Assembly: GCF_963678635.1 (NCBI RefSeq)
Contig: NC_087070.1
Location: 52,364,750-52,428,749, forward strand
Reading direction: 5' to 3'
From: Symsagittifera roscoffensis
Lineage: Eukaryota > Xenacoelomorpha > Acoela > Convolutidae
DNA length: 64,000 nt
In this document: positions 59,251 through 64,000 of the stretch, piece by piece
How the letters are laid out: the number at the start of each line of letters is the position of its first letter
Numbering within the stretch: position 1 is the stretch's first letter
Position numbers and translations under genes: made by a program
Notes under the pieces: model-generated
Told to the model about the DNA's origin: nothing
What the model saw: the letters and a program-made list of their open reading frames with translations, nothing else
Database searches by the model: none

Positions 59251-60164
59251 TATACAGACCGTTTTTAGCAGAGGCTGACCTGTCAATTTAATTTTTCTAC
59301 AAATTTATTAAAAGTCAAGCTATTAGTTTTAAAACTCATTTCTGTTTTTGTTTAAGCCAATCGAACAGTACATTGAAAACGGGAAATTTTGGAAGAAAAA
59401 AATTAAATTAAAACTGTTCAAAAAAATTTTGAAAGTGCATTGCTTGGAACATTCAGTGCAACTTACATAGCAACCAGTTTTTAAACTTTCGTCATCAAAC
59501 ACTCAAAATTTTTAAAGTATATTTGCTATATTCAGGTCTTTTTCTCGATACGATCAATTTCAAGCAACGAAGATCGCGCAATATTTTAGTCAGAATTCAA
59601 ACAGAATTTTACTTAAGCATGAAACAAAAAGTCTTTTTTCGAGTTTTTATTATTTTCTCTGGAGATTTTTCAATTCATTTTAAAAATAAATCTCTCAAAT
59701 TTTCTTATCCTTTATACAAAAAAAATTTGAGCTTTCAAGTTTTTTCGTATAATGAATAAGAAAACTTGAAAGACTTATCTTTAACATGAATAATAAGTTG
59801 TATTAAGTTGTAAAAAGTTGAAAAAGTTGTATTGTTCAAATATTCAAAGCTAATCAGAAAAGTGATTTGGGTGAAAGGAACTAAAAAGGACATTTGAATG
59901 TTTAGAATTAAAATGTTTTCAACTTGGAAGCTAAATATCTCAGTTAGGACCCCATATAGATGAGATCTTTTAAAAACACTAAAATTTTCAGCCTTTTTGA
60001 ACGCTAAAATGGTTGAAAGCTTGAATGTACAATCTAAATGACAACTGAATTTAGACCTTACATCTTTAGCATTTATCTATGTTTACAGGAAGATGAAGCG
60101 GATTCGCACCACTAGTGCTACAAGACTATGATAGTTTACCAAGCAATATTAAACAAGACTGCTC

Positions 60165-60625
60165 TTAGCATACCGAAGCCCTGAATGTTCTGACTGCCTT
60201 TTAGGGTCTATGGAGCAGTGTTTGCTAAAAGGATCTCGATGAATTTTCAAAAAAAAAAAAATTGATAAGATTTCTCAAATAATCTCCCCACACGCCATAT
60301 ACAGTACAGAAAGATAAACATCGATCCTATTCACGTAGCCGATATGACAAACCACCTGCTTCAATCCATTTGCAACGATTTCTAAGACGGATTAAATCTC
60401 GGCTTACGCGTTAATTATCCCAAATTTAAACATCCAAAACTTTTAAAAAAAAGTATCACAGTTAAAAAGTTTTTCAAAAATTGAACTCCGGACAATTTAC
60501 CTTTCGGATGATTGAAAAAAAAAACATCAAAAATGGCCTATTAAAACTCAAAATCTGTCAAGATAAAGAAAAAACACCTCGAGCATACATTCGATTACTT
60601 TCTTCAAAAGTCCGAAAAATTAAGA
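60165..60625 (+). repeat. CTCCGCTTACGCG repeat family, copy 4
   Basis: It starts with the GAAGCCCTGAATGTTC block and keeps ACGGATTAAATCTCGGCTTACG. Its 3' part has diverged. Confidence 0.72.
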
Positions 60626-61589
60626 CTAAGTTGGAAGCTACTCAGTCCATAAATTTTTCAAGAAACCAAACGAAATTTTGATCTAATGAAATGTTTATCT
60701 GCTTTTCTCAAAAAAACTCAATTTGGGAAATTTCTGTTGATTAAAAACAACAGAATTAATGTAAGGATCAGACAATTTTTAACAACCGGTAATCAAGTTG
60801 AGAGTACTCAATCAGAAGTTGTCGGCCAACTGTTACCAAAACAATGATCTAATAAATCTCTGAGACTCGAAGTTGTATTGTCGCCCCAAAAACTCCATTA
60901 TTTTAGCCAATAGAATGAGGCAACAGACGTTGTGGCATTTTTTAAAAAAGCAAAACAGGTTAATATCAAATTATCACTTTTTAAATAAAAGCACGTCTTA
61001 CTCATACAACATTTAAAAATATTCCTTATACACCCAATCAATTTTATAAATTAAACGGCACGTCTCATCAATTGTTTTATTTTATTTATTGAATAGCTTA
61101 CTAAGAAAACCAAGTTACTTGAAGAAGTAATTTTTGAAAAATGTGAACAGTCTGATTTCTTAAGTTAGTGACTTCCATTTTTTTATTGCAACTTCTTGCT
61201 GCTGAATTTTTTTTTGTTGTTTGATTGAATTTGGGGTTTTAACTGTTGTTTTTTTCTTTTTTCTTTGCAGCTCTCTCTTGTTTTAGTAAGGGGTCAAAAA
61301 TTATATACAGCTTTTTTAGTAATTCGCGGGCTCTATCAAATTTTCTAGAAAAAACAGTGACTTCGGTTCCCCAGTTTATTTGCTCATTTGTTCTGTTCAA
61401 TTGTAAGGTTCGTAGTTTTTGAAAAAAAAAATGCTCTATATGTTAAATAGGATATTACTAAAGATTCGAATAACCTAATCTGAACGTTCAAGGGTACTTC
61501 AAAATTCTAGCTTCAAGAAATATTCTAGATGTCTGCCTGATTTTGAATCTTTATTTTGTTCTTATAAAGACAAATTGAGTATATTCTTT

Positions 61590-61829
61590 TTTCACAAAGT
61601 TTGAAAAAACAGTCGAAAAAGGCGTTTTTAGGCACTTTTTGGAAAATTTTGACCAAAAAATTGCGTTTTTTCGGAGCGCGCTCCTCCCTCAAAAATAGAA
61701 TATATTGGCGCCGAAGGCGCCTTTAGAAAACTTTTAGGGTCGGTTGGCCAAAAATTGATTTCTTAAAAAGTACCAAAGGGGGGACCCTTTGGGTCGGCAG
61801 GGGGTCGAATCCCCCCTAAATCCGCCCCT
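61590..61829 (+). repeat. hAT-like MITE, 3' half
   Basis: It runs from AAAAAGGCGTTTTTAGGCAC to a well-preserved right end, CCCCTAAATCCGCCCCTG. Confidence 0.72.
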
Positions 61830-64000
61830 GTATTGGTTCACTGAAACTGGCCGATAATTTTCCGCTACTCTATGTTTTGTTTTTTTTTCTCCTTTTAATA
61901 CATAAAACACTTTTTTAATTCATCCGGAAAAATATTCGACTCAATGCACTTATTTATTACGAACTCTATGAGTTTAGGTGTTGCAAGTTTTGAACAATAA
62001 GGGCTCCATAAAGGTATATTCATAGAATCAGTAGCTTCATTGTTTTCTATCATGTCGATATTAATTAAACTTCAATTTTTGGCCGAAAAAAAAGTTTCAG
62101 CAATTTGAAAAATCAGAAGAAAATTATAGATAACCAGAGGTAGAGTGTCTGAATATTAAAGCCAAAATGGCCCAAACTACAAAATTGTTCAAGTTGTTTT
62201 AGAGAACAGTATTCTTTTTGAGGTTGGTGCATGTTTCCGCATTTGCTGCTCTTTTACTCTGACGAATGAAAGACCAAGAACCACCCCAAGTCAGCTTGAA
62301 ACAAATGATTCGAACAATAAAATCTAATGAAAAAAGCAAACCATCTAAAGTTTTTCCATTTAGGTTTTCGAAATAATCTTTGGAAGCCTATGTAGTTCAG
62401 AAACTTCAGTAGATGGGCTCAAAAATAGTATTGGAAGTTTTTGACATGTTCCTCTAAACAGGAGATGCTGCCATTTTTTGAACCTTGAACAGAAAAAATT
62501 TAATTGAATATGAAAGATAACACTGATAGAGAGATTGAAAAAAAAGGTAAAAAAGAGCAAAAATTGACCCTCAGAAAAAGCCTACCTAAGTTTATTGAAA
62601 ACGAAAAAAATTTTAGGAATGGGTTGAATGCAAACCTGACTTTGAAAAATGATTGAGGAAAAAATCAAAAAAAAGCTAGCCTACAATCGAAACCTATTAA
62701 TTTGATTGATATTTTTAGTTTCAAAATTATAGTTTCAAAGTTACAAACTAACTCAATATTGCTATCAAACTTTTGGTAAAAATTAAGCTTCGAAATCACT
62801 AAAAAAACAAATATATGAACTAGTGGAACCAGTTCTAAACAATTGTTCTCCTTTGGACAAGTTCCATAAACCTAACCCGCAAATACCAGCATACACTAGA
62901 TCTATTGAAACAAGGAGATATAAGAATCAGATTAAGATTGGTATTGAACTAAGAAGTTGCACACATCTGTCCGGCCGAAAATAAGATAGCGTGACGAACA
63001 GATGGTGTACCTCATCTGAAAATATTCTATGAGAAAGCTATCTCTGGCTTAAACTCATCTGGTGCGACCAAAAGTCTCGAACAAGACCTAACGAGAAATA
63101 CCAGGTTTTGAACGAAGACCTAGATCACGACGTGAACATCAATTGAACGACGGACCAAGATATTAGATGATAGTACGACGCAAACCGAAAAGAGTATATG
63201 TCTTCAGAATCCTCTATGCAGTAAATTTAGACATTCTTCCCTTGACATGAAAATAATTTTTACTTGAAGAATAATTAACTTTTTCAATCATCTTCCTGGT
63301 GCTTTACAGCCATATTTTATATCAATAATAACGACTGATAAAAAGACCTCGAACATTCGTTTCTTTCATCAAAATCTGTAGTGTTCTAATTTTCAAAACT
63401 TTTGTATAATTAAAATTTTTTATTGAAAGAAAAATACAAAAATTAATTAAAATTTTAAAATTAGTTTTATTAATATTGTAAAAATACACATGTTTCTCAA
63501 GGACTTGTTTTTTTTCATCCTGGCTTCCTCACCTAAAATATATCAATATTTATTCATTTATTCAAAAATTAAAATCAATTAAAACCCGTTAACAAATTTT
63601 TAAACCTATAAACCTTTTTTAACCTAAACTTCAAATCTATTAGTTATAAAGGCCTATCCTTGCTTTTCAAAAATCTAGATTTCCCTTAAAAACAAATCAT
63701 CAATGTTTTCCTTGGATCTTCAATTTTAACCCAATTTAAAAATTATTCCTTTAATTGATTTGATCATCAAGGCTTCCCTTGGATCAACCAAAACATTTTT
63801 GTTCTCCCCACGTCATAATTAATTAATCGATTCACTCTCCATTCCTTATCGAAGACAATGAACTAGAAAAAAATATATAAAACTGATCATTAAGATAAAC
63901 AGTGAAGAACTTCGGTTACTCATCCTTTACTTGAGCCCTTCCTCTTAGCTTACCCAGGCTAAAACCACCATAATATTAGTAAGTTTTAAAATAGTATCTA

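Larger units (their letters stand above)
56279..64000. other. Region downstream of Hdc, no gene recognised
   Basis: After the presumed 3' UTR there are MITE copies (57054-57489 and 61590-61829), 490-bp repeats (57655-57960 and 58755-59250) and repeat copy 60165-60625. From about 61840 to the end only AT-rich DNA is seen. 62820-63240 is less AT-rich and lacks family blocks, but has no convincing frame. Confidence 0.6.

Noticed and set aside
62820..63240. Less AT-rich stretch that might be an exon of a neighbouring gene
   Set aside because: I found no frame with convincing coding character or paired splice sites; recorded only as unexplained DNA.
63870..64000. TATATAAA-containing sequence as promoter of a next gene
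   Set aside because: The motif is expected by chance in DNA this AT-rich, and the window ends before any gene could be seen.

Overview
The window is AT-rich, intron-rich metazoan DNA, most likely from an invertebrate. It holds one host gene that can be reconstructed completely and a dense load of retrotransposons and interspersed repeats. The gene is a histidine decarboxylase (Hdc-type, PLP-dependent group II decarboxylase) on the + strand. It has 15 coding exons between 16818 and 56278. All splice phases agree, the exon lengths sum to 2208 nt (735 codons plus stop), and every junction is GT/AG. The species cannot be read from the sequence. The predicted protein resembles animal, especially arthropod-like, histidine decarboxylases and carries the serine at the site that separates them from aromatic amino acid decarboxylases.

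Layout. 1-12254: a Ty3/Gypsy-type LTR retrotransposon ('element B', 5280-12249) with a 5-bp target duplication CTTCT. Its 5' part, together with about 600 bp of flanking DNA, has been tandemly duplicated (48-4679 and 4682-9313). All its coding regions are decayed. 12255-16817: upstream intergenic DNA with several repeat copies. 16818-39516: Hdc exons 1-12. Intron 1 holds a 200-N assembly gap. Intron 6 holds an array of ~0.8-kb AT-rich satellite units with CA tracts and TAATCGATTA palindromes. Intron 7 holds an inverted 24-bp minisatellite array that looks like a foldback element. 39517-54026: intron 12 (14.5 kb), which carries two nested LTR retrotransposons. Element C (40409-53570, TSD TATTT) is decayed. 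Element D (47197-53361, TSD ATGC) is young and sits inside the 3' LTR of C. 54027-56278: Hdc exons 13-15, encoding an acidic/serine-rich C-terminal extension. 56279-64000: downstream repeats and AT-rich DNA without a recognisable gene.

The three retroelements are one lineage. All start their LTR with TG and end it with CA, and all use the same serine-tRNA-like primer site TGGCGCAGC. In all three an ATG is formed exactly across the LTR/primer-site junction, so the 5' end of gag overlaps the primer binding site. D keeps long reading frames (gag, protease-RT-RNase H, integrase with a D,D35E triad) but has two in-frame stops and probable single-base frameshifts. C has gained a fragment of an unrelated retroelement protease between RNase H and integrase. 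A/B and C share an unusually long post-integrase region with conserved blocks that I cannot assign to a known domain.

Five interspersed repeat families are visible by internal comparison: a hAT-like MITE with CAGGG-type ends, a possibly tRNA-related repeat, a ~500-bp repeat with a conserved CTCCGCTTACGCGTTAATAG block, a ~490-bp repeat into which element C inserted, and a repeat shared between the element B flank and 14.3-14.8 kb.
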